A DNA stretch of 64,000 nt from Malus domestica (Eukaryota > Streptophyta > Magnoliopsida > Rosales > Rosaceae), in NCBI RefSeq assembly GCF_042453785.1, contig NC_091670.1, forward strand, positions 40,621,501 through 40,685,500, written 5' to 3'. The notes under the pieces were generated by a model, which worked only from the letters and a program-made list of their open reading frames with translations, had not been told where the DNA came from and did no database searches. Shown piece after piece: positions 1 through 12,041 of the stretch. Numbering within the stretch: the stretch's first letter is position 1; each line of letters begins with the position of its first letter. The position numbers and the translations under genes were made by a program.

Positions 1-195
1 ATGTGACTACGGGACAGAGGTTCAGGGCCGAAGGGGTAGAGGAAGACCTAGGAAAACTTTGGAAGAGACTCTAAGAAAAGGTTTAGAGTACTTGGATCTA
101 ACGGAGGACATGACACAAAACCGAGCGCAATGGCGTTCTAGGATTCATATAGCCGACCCCACTTAGTGGGAAAAGGCTTTGTTGTTGTTGTTGTA
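1..195 (+). mobile_element. RTE-type LINE, 3' terminal fragment
   Basis: The sequence matches the C-terminal coding end and 3' tail of the LINE found at 28306-28924 and 32683-35952 in this window. It reads through the conserved end of the RT ORF, then the short 3' UTR, and finishes in a (GTT)n tail at about 180-195, which is typical of RTE-clade LINEs. The element enters from beyond the window edge. It lies in what would be the fourth intron of the sphingosine kinase gene, sense strand opposite to that gene. Confidence 0.85.
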
Positions 196-232
196 AAATA
201 TAAAGAAAATTGAGAATTAAAGAGTACGAAAC

Positions 233-1522
233 CTGCAGGAACTACTCCAAGGGGGATCTTTATTGCAGCATCCCAATCCTCTCTCTCAAGGAATCCATTT
301 ACTACCTACTAAAAAGTGCAACGCTTGTAAGAAGAAAATAGTAAAACTATGTTTACCAAATTACCGCAGCTCTCCCTGCAATCAAAATCTAACTCATTTG
401 ACGGAAAAGAGAAAAAACAAAGTTTGTCAGCGTTAGTAATTTGATTCATCAACAGCGTCATCTGCTCGATCACAACATGGCATTGCTCGTGTTTATCATG
501 GCTGCCACCGATAACTGCAAACTAACCTCAACCAAGATTCCATCCCCACTAACACAAACAACGCCATCATACTTTGAAAGATCTAGTGTTTTAGCAACTT
601 CCTTCGCATGTAGTTGATATCGAGTTTCTGAGAAATTCGATCAAGAAACAATTACGAAAAGGGAAACATTAACTCGACCCGCAATTCACAGATCCAAAAT
701 TCAGTATCACACGTCAACTAACAACTAATAAGCAAAACATTGACGGAAATTCCTAACCTTGCAGCGTAAATTGGATGCCGGCATCCTCGAAAAGAGGTTT
801 TACGTGATCAAGATAAATCTTTGAAGCAGATTTGCTCCCACCAAACGGATTCACAAAAACAAACAGCCTCTTTGGCCGTCCTGTGCAAAAGAGGATAAAT
901 TACCACCTATATTATCACTATATATGCAAGAAAGTAAACAATAAACCATAAGTTCATGTTATTTTCAATAATTAACCTCAATTAAGTACAAATTAGAGTA
1001 AAAGGAGCTTGATTTAGCTTGAGCTAACAAATTAGAACGAAAACAACAGAAATTCAAAAATCTCAACGGTCAAACAAGAAGAAGTCATAAGTCAACTTTT
1101 CCAAGCATGCATTTAATTTTCCTGCATTTTCCTATCAACCAAACAGGACATAAGCCGATTACAAGCATACGAAAGTTACCGAGAGAATCGATGTAATCAC
1201 GGAGCTTCTGGCACCAGAGCCGGTGCGATTCCTCAAAGAGAGGCTCGAACACCAAGTCCTTCCGCGCCACAGCTCCTCTGCTCGCGGCGCAGCAGATTCC
1301 AGCTCGGCCTTCAACTAAAGCTCTTATCCTAATCTTCGGGCCTTCTGCCGCGAACCCGAGGACCTCCTTCTCGACGATCAAGCTCCGGTGACCTCTCTGC
1401 GACCACTGGAGCACTCCGTCGGAGAATAGAGTCACCGGTGTAACAACGCCGTTTATGAGAACCCGGTCGGAGATAAGGGATTCTGGTGGAGCGGACTCGG
1501 GTACGCGTCCGGGTCGGTCCAT
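233..1522 (-). pseudogene. SPHK1: Sphingosine (long-chain base) kinase, 5' part, frameshifted
   Basis: Four exons can be assembled on the minus strand: 1180-1522 (ATG at 1522), 758-880, 527-629 and 233-305, all with GT/AG borders and matching phases. The product resembles the N-terminal half of plant sphingosine kinases, diacylglycerol-kinase-catalytic fold. It shows the nucleotide-binding VNPFGG motif in exon 2, the VSGDGILVEV motif in exon 3 and GVVPAG at the end of exon 4. The enzyme family phosphorylates sphingoid bases for ABA/guard-cell signalling. Two extra A residues in exon 3 near 599-602 (after the codons for HAKE) shift the frame into a stop a few codons later. A LINE end lies in the next intron and the rest of the gene is outside the window. 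Either a decaying copy or an assembly error in an A-run; identity of the family is firm, the pseudogene status is not. Confidence 0.75.
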
Positions 1523-2626
1523 GTTTGGCTTGTAGTTCAAGTCTTCGAATCGTTGAGGGGTTCTTTGTTTGGGTGAGCCTGAAAATGTGTGACGTGGAAT
1601 TTTATGTGCTGGTTGGCGGAGAAACGGGTTCGGTTGGATGAAGCGAATCGGGTCCGATGTGAACTGAACTTGGTTTGCAAATTAAATAAAATTACAAAAA
1701 AACCAGGAAAACTGAAATTTGTTCGTTGTACTGTATTGAGCTTTTGTAGGTTTCACAAAAGATAAAGCAAAGAGGCGTTGGACCCAAAGTTATTTTATAA
1801 TCGCGTTGTCGGATGACTTGTAACTTAGAGCTCGTTTATATTTGCTTTTAAAATGATTGAAAACATATTTTAAGAAAATAATTTTGAAACCAATTCTTAG
1901 TAAAAATGTAAGTAAATCCTAAAAAAACATTTAAAATGTTTCTTGGAAGAAACACATAATTGGTGCTTATTGCAGAAAGCACTTCAAGTGCTTTTGGATT
2001 CCAAAAGCATTTTCTTTAAAAGCACTTTCAGTCATTCTAAAAACACATCCAAACGAGTCATTAGTAGCGAAAAACAAAATGCAAATGACTTTTTATCGTA
2101 GTGGCGGAATTTTTTTTCTTTTTAACAAACAATTTATCTAATTAAGGGTAATTTTTTTTTAAACAAATGATATTATCTACATTAGTAGTTGAGAGAATTG
2201 GTTAAGCCTCTAAACATGCTAGTAATAATGTGGTTCAAATTGAAATTCGCCTTTAGCGAGAATTGAACTTAAATCCTCTCACTTACAAGTAAAAAAGAAT
2301 AGTAATAAACTATGATACTAAGTGACGGTAGAAATTAATTATGTATATGCATTCCCGTGACGGTTCCATCTCTCTTCTTTCTAACAACTAACAATTTAAA
2401 CTAATAACACTATTGTTTGTAAAAAAAAAAAAAATATCGTTTGGGCTTAGGGTTCATAGAAAACATAGCCATCTATTTTGGGCTGGATATTCAAATCCAA
2501 TTATACTTTTGGTCCAGACCAATCTACTGAATCTAATTCCATCTGCCAAAGAAAACGAACGCGAACCGGCCTCTTGAACCACAAGCCTAAACACTTCGGC
2601 GCAGTGAAAGCAGCGCTGATTCTGCA
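1523..2626. promoter_or_regulatory. Head-to-head intergenic region SPHK / NOL12
   Basis: About 1.1 kb separates the divergent start codons of the sphingosine kinase (minus) and NOL12-like (plus) genes. It should hold both promoters. It is AT-rich and contains a Tourist-like MITE at 1828-2060. No further coding signal is visible. Confidence 0.5.
1828..2060. mobile_element. Tourist-like MITE, copy 1
   Basis: A 233-bp non-coding element with terminal inverted repeats (GAGCTCGTTT... and ...AAACGAGTCA) lies between two TTA trinucleotides (1825-1827, 2061-2063). The TTA duplication is the hallmark of PIF/Harbinger (Tourist) transposition. Related copies are at 6429-6649, 52188-52420 and, degenerate, 43034-43201. 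Confidence 0.75.
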
Positions 2627-5600
2627 ATGGCGGGCAAGGTTGTAGAGGAAGCGATTCCGGCCGTAAATCCCCGAGGTTCTTACATAAAGAAGAGGGCTCT
2701 CAAAAACAAAGCTCTCGCCGTCACGTTCAACGAGAAAGACCTCAGGTAGTAAAAACCGCCATCACAAAATTTGCTCAGTGATGAAATCTAAGTCCCGAAA
2801 TTTTGTTTCTTTTCGCGTTTTCTGAATTGGGTTTTTTGAATTTTTTGGGTTTTGATGCTTGCTTGTTTTGAGTTTGTGAAGCGATTTCGTGTCTGGGTTT
2901 CACAAGAGGAAGAAGAAGAGGAGAAAGGAAGCTGAGCAGAAGCAAGGGGAGGCGCTGCGGCGGAAGCGTCTCGAGCTGCGCAAAAAGGTTGGAATTTGTG
3001 GCTGTTTTTTGACCGTTTGATTGCCTCTTTTGCGTAGTGTATAGCTTGTTTACTGCTCATTGGATTTTGATAGTTGATTGATATGGTTTTTAATCTCATT
3101 GTTGCGAAAAGCTGGTGTCTTTGCAAGAGGAATTACATTGAAAAAGCAAAAAGAAAAAAATTTCGGGATGAGATTTTAACCCGAAAGAACTTCATTCGGG
3201 ATTAAATCAAAATGAGAACTTTTCTTATTAGTGATTTTGTTTGGACCCAAATTTACATCATCGGCCCGTGTAATCGAGACCGTAGAGTATACATAGTTCT
3301 CAGCCGTCGGATGGAAAAGTGAAAATATTTTTGTTAAAAGATAATATTATGGTTTTTATCATGATTATCTTTTAATTTGAATTATCTTGACATATTCTTA
3401 AACGGGATGGATATGATGCAAATTATATCCTCAAGTAAGAGTGTTTGGGCTCAAATTAACATGTTGGGCCGAGTATAGAACCACTCTCGGCCCGGGAGGC
3501 CTGGCGACAGGGGAGCCTTGGATCATTTAGTACGTGGGCTCCTAAACCTAGGTCGGCTAGGTCATATTACATTTACTCGTCGAGTCCTAACGCGATAAGG
3601 AGTCTCGGCAAGGGTAATAACCCGGAAGTGAATCCGGCTCAATAGAGGACTAGGCTCACAATCCTAGTAAACATAGGACTGGTCGAGTGGGTGTTTGATC
3701 CGGAGAAGAAGACCTAGTTCGAGTAGGGTTTTGACTCGACTTCAAAGGTATCTAGTGCTATAAATAGAGGAGGCTGTGCATCATTCAAAGGGACCTCCAA
3801 CACACAAAACTGCCCTGCGCAAACTTTCTCAACACCTTGAGATTTTTTATTTTCTTTTTTTCGCCGACACATCTTCCGTTGGCATCAACAGCACTGTGAA
3901 GGCAACCGGTGATATCTTAAGTCGGCATAGATAGCTCTGTCACCGTAGAATCAGCCGATCTCGCAGCATCTTCCGTTGGCATCAACAGCACTACGGCGAG
4001 GACGACTGGTTACCTATCCAAGTCTCGGTCAAGAAGGATTTCCGAATCCTTATTGGTCGAGGTCATCTCATCAGCCTTCTCGGCGAAGTGAGGTGTTACC
4101 AGGTTACTGTATTCGGCACATTGACAGCCGAATTTGAGATTGAACTTCGCAAATTAGCAGCCTTGTCTTCAGGCTCTAGAACCCAAGAGGCTGAGAATTG
4201 TTCCTTCCTCGGCCGCAATCGCAAGACACAGAAGTCAGCAGCGCGCTCAACGCAACATCATCAAATTTACTCCTCGGCCGAGCTCGGCCGACGAGTTGGC
4301 ACGCCCCGCAATCACCGAAGGACGTAGTTAGCTTAGAAAATACTCGGCCTGCGCGCCACGTAGGCTTTGTAATTTTCTAGGGTCAACAGATTTACAAGAC
4401 AAGTGTTAGTAACACTACAAGTTTTAGGTTTAAGATGTGGGGGGGTAGCTGTTGGTTAATATTCTAGCACTTCTCGCGTTTCTGCCTCCCCCGACAGTTA
4501 GGGAGCCGAACACAGGAGTTTGATATCCATTTGGGGGAGACATGTACAAGATTGAAGATTCAACTCAAGATGTCCTAACTCTGATACCAGGATAAATTTT
4601 ATTGATTGACCGCTATTTATGTCGTTCTGGAGCATAAGATTTAGTTGTTAGGATGTAGGTCAAGTACTGTTTTGTACTATGAAAGAAACTTACTATAGTG
4701 CAGAAGAATGACCTCCTAGTAGGATGGTAGTTACTGTTTAGGGTTCCTTCTGCTAGAGGTTTACCAGAGGTTTTATGCTGGAAAAGCCTATGTAAAATCG
4801 ATTTTTTATGCCAAAAAACTGGAATTTGTAACCAACGTAAAAAACTTATTCTCTTGCCTGAAACATTTTTCACTATAGAAATCAGAAGAGAATGCCATAT
4901 GAACGTACATTATAGAGGTAATGCTTCTAAGCATGTTCTCTCAGGCAGCTAAGGCATATTGGTCACCTTATGCAAGTGCTTTGACCTTAGGTTCCATTGG
5001 TTTCCTAAATCATTTTCACTCAATAATTCTTGCATATTGTAGGCACAAGGATTTGTATTTATGGCGGGGGATGGGGAAGAGGGGGAAAACTGGTCCATTT
5101 CTTTTACATATATGTTCATCCTTTTTAACGTTCTGTTTTTTTTTTCAAAAACAAATCTAAGTTGGTTACTTTTGTTGCAGAGGAGACTAGAAAAGGAACT
5201 GGTTCTTAATGGTGGGATTACCCCAGCCACTGATACAGCAGCTGATGAGGTTGATGAGGGTGATGAGGACCACCAGGATGATGAAGATAGTGAGCCAGCT
5301 GTACCAATTTCTGGTATTTTCGAAACCTTTGTTCCGAACTAGATACAAATATAAATTTAAGCTACCGTCATGTGTCACTCAGTACCTAGTACATTAAGCA
5401 TTCATGTCTAACTATACTGGGTACTCTTGTGCTGCCATCCCCTTGCAGTCTATAACCTTGCAGTGTTAAGTTTTCATTGGTTGTTTTTGGTTCAGTGAGA
5501 CAGTGTTGGTTTGCAAATTTTATACGATATCTCAACACTAAATCACAGCTATTAGATTTCGGAAATCTTTGTTCATTATACTGTAATGGTTCAGCTTATC

Positions 5601-5896
5601 GTCAATCACAATTTGAGTTTGACCCCTTTGTTATTGCTCAAGGTACAACGACTTATGACAATGGCGAGATGAAAGTCGTTGTGACAACAAGTGAGATTTC
5701 TCGAGAGGAGGAAAGTGATCCAGACGAAAAGCCAGAGGCAGCACTACCAGAATCAGTCGGAGCTTCTAAAAAACACAAGATACCAGTGAAAAAGACCAAA
5801 CCTCTGAAAAAAGCTGCAAAGCGTAAATCCCGGCCCAAGCTACAGCGGAAAAGAGATAAAAGGAAGGGAACAAAACCGGCCAAGAACAAGCGCTAG
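2627..5896 (+). CDS. NOL12: NOL12/Nop25/Rrp17-family nucleolar rRNA-processing protein
   Basis: Exons 2627-2745, 2882-2987, 5181-5313 and 5643-5896 join in frame to give 203 aa. The N-terminal part carries the family signature: a short NEKDL segment, GFHKRKKKRR and then a basic helix of the form EALRRKRLELRKK (roughly residues 35-75), followed by ELVLNGG. An acidic stretch rich in D/E (about 95-120) and a very basic, Lys/Arg-rich C-terminus (about 165-203) follow. Family members (yeast Rrp17, human NOL12) act in the nucleolus in pre-rRNA 5'-end processing and large-subunit maturation; the function here is inferred from the family. Intron 2 is 2.2 kb because it contains a solo LTR (3238-4388). 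The start was chosen as the ATG giving the conserved N-terminus. Confidence 0.85.
3238..4388 (+). mobile_element. Solo LTR (Ty3/gypsy-like) in NOL12 intron 2
   Basis: A 1,151-bp element begins TGTTTGG and ends GTCAACA and is flanked by perfect 5-bp duplications GATTT (3233-3237 and 4389-4393). It contains a TATA motif (CTATAAATAGAGG near 3760) at a typical LTR promoter position. The starting motif recurs at 3446, and a segment around CATCTTCCGTTGGCATCAAC is repeated at about 3867 and 3965, showing internal duplication. No gag/pol is next to it, so it is a recombined solo LTR. Short ORFs at 4088-4380 are within LTR sequence and are not genes. Confidence 0.85.
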
Positions 5897-7582
5897 CCAT
5901 CGGTCTTCCATATTGCGAGGCTGTAGGATCAGCTTGTCTTTCCTATGTAGAATCATGAAGCACATGAGATAAGCTGACCAGAAGTTCCATTTCGGTACAT
6001 TTGGAGTGACCCTTCGGTTGAGGATCACACTTTTAGCTGCGTACTGCCCGTGTTTTTGTATTAAACCTTTGATTGAGTGGGATGTTTTACATCATCCGCT
6101 TCTGCATAATCTCTTATTTTTCTCATCATCTAGGCATCTTGGTTTAAAGTCATAATTAGTATTGGTTTGGTATCGATGTGCTTTTATAAAAAATGGGTAT
6201 AAAAAAAAGTTGAGCTTAAAAAGGTGTTTGGTAAACACTTAAAAACAGCTTATTTTCATAGTTTTTGGTGAAAAAAAAAGCTGAAAACATGAAACAGCAA
6301 AAATTCTCACAGCACAGTAGAAATAGTTTTTTTTTTAAAGCATAGCAATATCAAATTAAACTTTAATCTAATGATTGAAGAAAATCATTACACATAAGAC
6401 ATGACATATCTAAATACGAAGTTGCTTAGGATTTGTTTGGAAGTGTTTTTAAAATGACTGAAACTGTTTTTAGTGAAAATGTCTGTGAAACCAATCTTTG
6501 ATAAAAACTCAAGTGGATCCAAGGAAAAAGTGTTTTAAGTTTTTCTTGTAAAAAATACTACATGCTGCTTCTTTAAAAAAGCATTTAAAGTGTTTTTAGA
6601 AAATTAATTTCACTTTTCAGTTATTTTAAAAACACTTTTAAACAAGTCCTTAATTATTAGTATCACGGTATAGGAGATTTTTTTTTTAATTAAAAGTAAA
6701 ATATCTTAAATTTGATTTCGGTGAATTACGCCATTTAAACTATATAAGACGCTAAATCATAATTTATAAATAGTTTAGTGTCGATTTTGCCTTCGTCGAA
6801 TTGTGTATATGATTAAAAATTTGTAATCATGTGTTTGTGCAACTGACATTAACCAGTGTTTGTGAAACATACAGATCCTCCGGTCACGTGGTCGAATCCA
6901 CAAAAAGAATCAAAAGATTCCCAAACTTCAACCGTTCCAACGGTCCCGATCCTCCGATCGCCTCCCTTAGAAGATCTCAGCCGCCGACCAGAGGCAGCAA
7001 GAGATTCGCCACTGTTTGGATCGAGAGAAAATGCGAGAAAATTTAAAAAGAAAGAGAAAGAAAATACAAAATCGCGAGCGAGCACTGAGACAAAAAAGCC
7101 TCTTTTTCTCTGTTTAGTTGTTTCAGAGACGCTACCGAGCGGGAAAGTTCGCCGACGCTTCGCGGAAACTTCTCGGATTCCTCTGTCAAACATTTTTCAG
7201 GTACATTTTTTTTTCTCACTTTTTCCCGCTCGCCTTTTCCTACTTTTCCTTTTTTCCTTATCCGAAATTCGGTTCCGCACGTACCGCACATGGAATAAAG
7301 CGGAGGGCCACTTGTGTTTTTGGATCAGATTTTGCTGTTTGGCTGCTCGGAAAACGGAAGACAATTGGAATCCGAGTCGTGTTTTGGACTTTTGTTTGTT
7401 TGTTTGTTGGTGTGCGTGTCTGCGTGTGAGAAATGGAATTTTAAATTTTGAATTCTGAATCTTCACGTTAAAGTGAAAGTTAGCTCCGAGTGATTTGGAA
7501 GTTTTTGTGTGATTGTTTTTTTTTCCTTTCACTTTCTCAGCAACCAAACAGGAGGTTGAGGTTTTGAAAACGGTGAAAGAAG
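5897..7582 (+). promoter_or_regulatory. NOL12 3' flank and CBP60 promoter / leader
   Basis: No conserved coding region is present. A Tourist-like MITE is at 6429-6649. From about 6850 the base composition changes to a mixed purine/pyrimidine-rich leader leading to the CBP60 ATG at 7583; this is probably the 5' UTR, perhaps with an intron. Overlapping ORFs on both strands between 6831 and 7547 have low-complexity translations and resemble nothing known. Confidence 0.45.
6429..6649. mobile_element. Tourist-like MITE, copy 2
   Basis: A 221-bp element with inverted termini (GGATTTGTTTGGAAGTG... and ...CACTTTTAAACAAGTCC) sits between TTA duplications (6426-6428 and 6650-6652). Same family as 1828-2060 and 52188-52420. 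Confidence 0.75.
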
Positions 7583-10500
7583 ATGCAGACGAGGTACATG
7601 GAGAGATCCAACAGTATGGCGAGGGAGAAGCGAAGTTTGGATTCGTCTTCAGCTGAAGAAGGCCAGCCGGATAGGAAACGTCCTGCTCTCGCCAGGTGAC
7701 TTTTTCTTTCTGTTCAAAGAAAACTTAGCTTTCGACGTAATTATAACTGATTTGTAAATTCAGCTGAAACGTATATCTGGATATGAAATTGTTCAAGATA
7801 TTGTGTTAAATTTGCGAAACAGTGTAGCTTGAAGACTTGAACCGACGAATTTATAATCCCGTAATGAATTGAATGTCTTATGAATGATGAATGTGGTGAA
7901 AATGTCGATTATTGAGAATGCTCAACTTAATGCAGTGTAATCGTTGAAGCTCTCAAGGTGGATAGTCTGCAAAAGCTTTGCTCGTCACTGGAGCCGATTC
8001 TGCGTAGAGTTGTAAGACTTTCTAGTTTTCTTGTGGACTTTTTGTTTTATAATCTGTCACTGGATAGTAGATAGAAGGGGTACTATAAGTCATAAGGACT
8101 CTTGATAATGTATTGGTGTCTATGACTTCATAATTACTTGAAAAAAGTTTAATGCATGCCTAATGAACAGGATTTGATCCTTTGATATGTGCATACGCCA
8201 TACGGTGTTTGAAGCATTGGTTGATGTTTCTTACTTATTTTGGTGAACAGGTTAGCGAAGAGGTGGAGCGTGCTTTAGCAAAATTAGGCCCTGCCAAACT
8301 TACTGGAAGGTATCAACCCTTTTCACCCCTTATGTGTTAACGGGTTATGATCCGTGGTTGTTTCCTTTTTTCATTTAATCAGTGCTGATGCCTCCATGTC
8401 AATAGTTTGTTCTTATAATGGGTTTAAAAATAGCAGGTCTTCTCCTAAACAAATTGAAGGGCCCAATGGAAGAAACTTGCAGCTGCATTTTATATCCAAG
8501 TTGTCCCTTCCTCTTTTTACTGGCGGAAAAGTAGAAGGGGAGTGGGGTTCTGCAATCTCTATTGTCTTGATTGATGCAAATACAAAACACGTCGTGACAT
8601 CAGGTCCGGAGTCTGCGGTGAAATTAGACATAGTTGTGCTTGAAGGTGATTTTAACAACGAGGATGATGAGAACTGGACTCAAGAAGAATTTGAGAGCCA
8701 TGTGGTGAAAGAGCGTGAAGGAAAGAGGCCACTTCTTACTGGGGATGTGCAAGTTACACTGAAGGAAGGTGTAGGAACACTAGGGGAATTGACATTTACC
8801 GATAACTCTAGCTGGATTAGGAGCAGGAAGTTTAGGCTAGGACTGAAAGTTGCTTCAGGCAATTGCGACAACATTCGTATACGGGAAGCAAAAACAGAAG
8901 CCATCACTGTTAAGGATCACCGTGGGGAATGTGAGTTAATAATTAGTGTTATTTAACATTTCCTTTTTTAGTTGAATAAAAATCAACATGGTAAGTTTTC
9001 TTTTGGTTTCTTTACAGTGTACAAGAAACACTACCCACCTTTGTTACATGATGAGGTCTGGAGATTAGAGAAAATTGGAAAAGATGGATCATTCCACAAG
9101 AGGCTGAATAAAGCTGGAATTGTTACAGTTGAAGACTTCCTACGACTTGTGGTTAGAGACTCGCAGAGACTGCGGAATGTAAGATTTTGGAATTTGTTTG
9201 TCAAGTTCATATTTTGAAAATGCTATTCCTAATTATTTTTATGCCCATTTGTCATAGATTCTTGGAAGTGGCATGTCAAATAAGATGTGGGATGGACTCA
9301 TACAGCATGCAAAAACTTGTCTTCTTGGTGGGAAACACTATGTCTATTATCTTGAGGATGCAAGGAATGTTGGTGTTGTTTTTAACAATATCTACGAGTT
9401 GAGTGGCCTAATTACCGATGAACAATTTTTCTCTGCTGATTCTCTCTCGGAAACTCAGAAGGTATGCGACCGTCTGGTTTCTCTGTCTTTTCTTTTTTTG
9501 TTTCTCTTTTATAGTGCCTTGATTTGGTATCCTGTTCCATCTTATGGTGGGGTGGCGCTACTAGTTAAATGTCGCAAAGCATGTAAACTTAATGAGATAG
9601 AATCCATTTTCTCCATAGAGGCTATTTTTTCACACTGAAGAAATTCAGTCCATATGCATTTACTCTTTTATCCGTAAACAACACTCTTTTCTCCCGAGCA
9701 GGTTGACCTTCCTGGTTAATGTATCTAAAATGATACAAAGTAGTGATGAGCCATGACCCCTCAGAGTGGTTGAATTGTGAAGTGTTGTGTTTCTTACAGG
9801 TCTGCGTGGACGGTTTGGTAAAAAAGGCATATGACAACTGGATGCATGTTATGGAGTATGATGGAAAATCTCTTCTAAGCCAGAAAAATCCAGATGTTTC
9901 TCTACCTGAGGTCCCAATGGCCTCGCAAGATTATCCAAACTCATGTGATCAGCAGTTCACCCTACCTAGCCTGCCAGCTTCAGTTTCTTCACAACCGCCT
10001 CCTATGGATTCCGGCCTAAACGTGGGAGGTATATATATACATCTTCTTTATTTTATTACCACAAAATAAGTATATCCAATTACTAAAATTTAATCCTGAG
10101 CCTCTTGGACCGAAGCCCGGGGGTCATTGTACACAAATAAGAATTTTCGGTGCTTGCATTACTTCAAATATCACGGTACCAACCTGAAAATTTTGATTTT
10201 CAGAAGTGTGGTTTGTGTGTTTTGGATTAACTTCCGTTGCTAATGTGTGAATTCTCTCCTCTCTCTAGGTTATAGTGATGGCATGGCTGCCAGATTCTCA
10301 ATACAGTCACAGAATGGAAATCTGAATGCTCCAATTCAGCTCGATGGCTTGTCATTTCCTCAACAGAATCAGCTGCCTAGCATTTCGCACCAGTCGCATT
10401 TTCAAAGAAATGAAAACATGCTTTCCCTTGGTCCACTACAGTCGTCCACATCAGGGTTCCAGAATATCGGCACATCCAATCTTTCTTCTTATAGGGGAGT

Positions 10501-10843
10501 CGAGGACCTCTTCCCAGAGGAAGAAATTCGTATGAGGAGCAATGAGATTCTCGAAAATGAAGATATGCAGCATCTGCTTCGTGTCATTAACATGGGCGGT
10601 CAGGGTCAAGGCCACAGTTATGGTCATTCCTCCATGAACGTCACTGAAGACAATTATCCTTATTCGTCACCATACATCCCCACTCCACAAGCGAACTACA
10701 GTATTGATGATGATCAGAGCCGTTCACCTGGGAAAGCTGTTGTTGGCTGGCTCAAGCTCAAGGCAGCGCTTAGATGGGGCATATTCGTCAGAAAGAAGGC
10801 TGCTGAGAGACGGGCTCAGCTTGTTGAGTTGGATGATTTGTAA
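7583..10843 (+). CDS. CBP60B: Calmodulin-binding protein 60 (CBP60B-like) transcription factor
   Basis: Eight exons join in frame: 7583-7695, 7936-8011, 8251-8309, 8437-8930, 9018-9178, 9258-9461, 9800-10028, 10269-10843, giving 636 aa, the usual length of this subfamily. The N-terminus ([12 protein letters not shown], then a basic RKRPALAS) matches CBP60B-type members. The conserved CBP60 domain runs from about residue 80 to 430, with recognisable blocks such as [48 protein letters not shown] and GSGMSN. The extreme C-terminus ([22 protein letters not shown]) is an amphipathic basic helix, the calmodulin-binding segment of the non-SARD1 members. CBP60 proteins are nuclear DNA-binding regulators of salicylic-acid defence and growth; B-type members are Ca2+/calmodulin-responsive. 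Assignment to B rather than a C/D paralogue is by memory of the N-terminus only. No lesion is seen. Confidence 0.92.
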
Positions 10844-11412
10844 ATATCACATGGACGAGGCAAAGTTGATCCGATGTTGGTGTCTCTAGGCTTCATTTCT
10901 CCGCTGCCTGCCTGCCTTATTCCTGTCACGCTGCAGTTTCTGACTGAGAGTACTATGGTCGTGGACATTAATTGGCAGGTACAACCTCAAGCTCGAGCTC
11001 TCATGACGCTTCTTGAATATAAGCCACCGTCATCTTGGGACATCTTCGTGCTTGTACGGTTCATGTGCAGTCAGCTAATGTCTTCCATCGACACCTTGCT
11101 TTACCGTTGTGTTTTACTGCAAAGGGTGTTTAACAACATTCATGATTGCAAGTTCCGAAACCAACGCACGTTGAGCTGTTTCAACTGAAGGCCGCTCCTA
11201 CGAGACTAGCAAGATTTCGGCTGGGAATTGTTCCTGCGGCCAGAGAGAGCCAAGGGTTTTTTCATGTTTACGTTTCCACGTAGTTGTGGCGGTTATGTTA
11301 GTTAAAATTGTGGCGTCAACTTCCGACACCAGCAATAAGAAGTTTTATGTTGATTTATATTCAATGTACTATCAGAGCTTCCGACGTTTTTTTGTTGTTG
11401 TCAAACTAAATA
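10844..11412 (+). other. CBP60 3' UTR and short spacer
   Basis: This stretch follows the CBP60 stop codon and runs up to the gypsy target site. It has no conserved ORF and probably holds the 3' UTR; poly(A)-type AATAAG/AAATAAA motifs occur at about 11333 and 11407. Confidence 0.4.
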
Positions 11413-11417
11413 AACTC

Positions 11418-11933
11418 TGTTTGTACCATACTTGACCAATCCCGAAACTACTGAGCACCGGTCAACGTTATACCATCAAGGACCCAGAAGAGCTTCCCTT
11501 CAACCAGGAGGCCAATCATAATACGACACGTGTCGACATCAGAAGCCAATCACAGCTCGACACGTGTCAACATCAGAAGCCAATCACAACACGACACGTG
11601 TCAATGTTAGAACAAAACTAGAAACTCTCCTTTATAAATAGGGATCATTCTCCCACAATAATCTCTAATGTCATTTTGTACTAAACTATTCACTAGAACT
11701 CACAAAATGAGAGCTTGAACCTATGTATTTGTGTAAACCCTTCACAATTAATGAGAACTCCTCTACTCCGTGGACGTAGCCGATCTTGGTGAACCACGTA
11801 CATCTTGTGTTTGCTTCCCTGTCTTTATTCATTTACGTACTTATCTTCACTAGTGATCGAAGCAACCAAGCGAAGGTCACAAACCTGACACTTTCTGTTG
11901 TACCAAAGTCCTCGCTGATTTTGTGCATCAACA
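11418..11933 (+). repeat. 5' LTR of gypsy element
   Basis: It starts TGTTTGTACC and ends GTGCATCAACA. U3 carries three 34-bp direct repeats each with a CCAATCA box and an ACACGTGTC palindrome (CACGTG at 11527, 11561 and 11595). A TATA box (TTTATAAATAGG) is at about 11631, so transcription should start near 11660. Confidence 0.93.
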
Positions 11934-11935
11934 TT

Positions 11936-11953
11936 TGGCGCCGTCTGTGGGAA
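11936..11953 (+). other. Primer-binding site, tRNA-Asp type
   Basis: Two bases after the 5' LTR the sequence reads TGGCGCCGT. This is complementary to the 3' end of plant tRNA-Asp (ACGGCGCCA with CCA added), the same tRNA encoded at 38340-38411. Complementarity beyond nine bases is imperfect. Confidence 0.75.
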
Positions 11954-12041
11954 ATCGACACTTATTCCCACTCTCTTCAGCTTTGTCAAGCTGGTTTCCA
12001 CCACTCGTACACTTTCTTTTGGCCAAACATCTCTCTCCAAC

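Noticed and set aside
4088-4380. Two plus-strand ORFs in NOL12 intron 2
   Set aside because: They lie wholly inside the solo LTR with GATTT duplications.
6831-7547. Overlapping ORFs on both strands upstream of CBP60
   Set aside because: Low-complexity translations with no conserved motif; best explained as the CBP60 leader.
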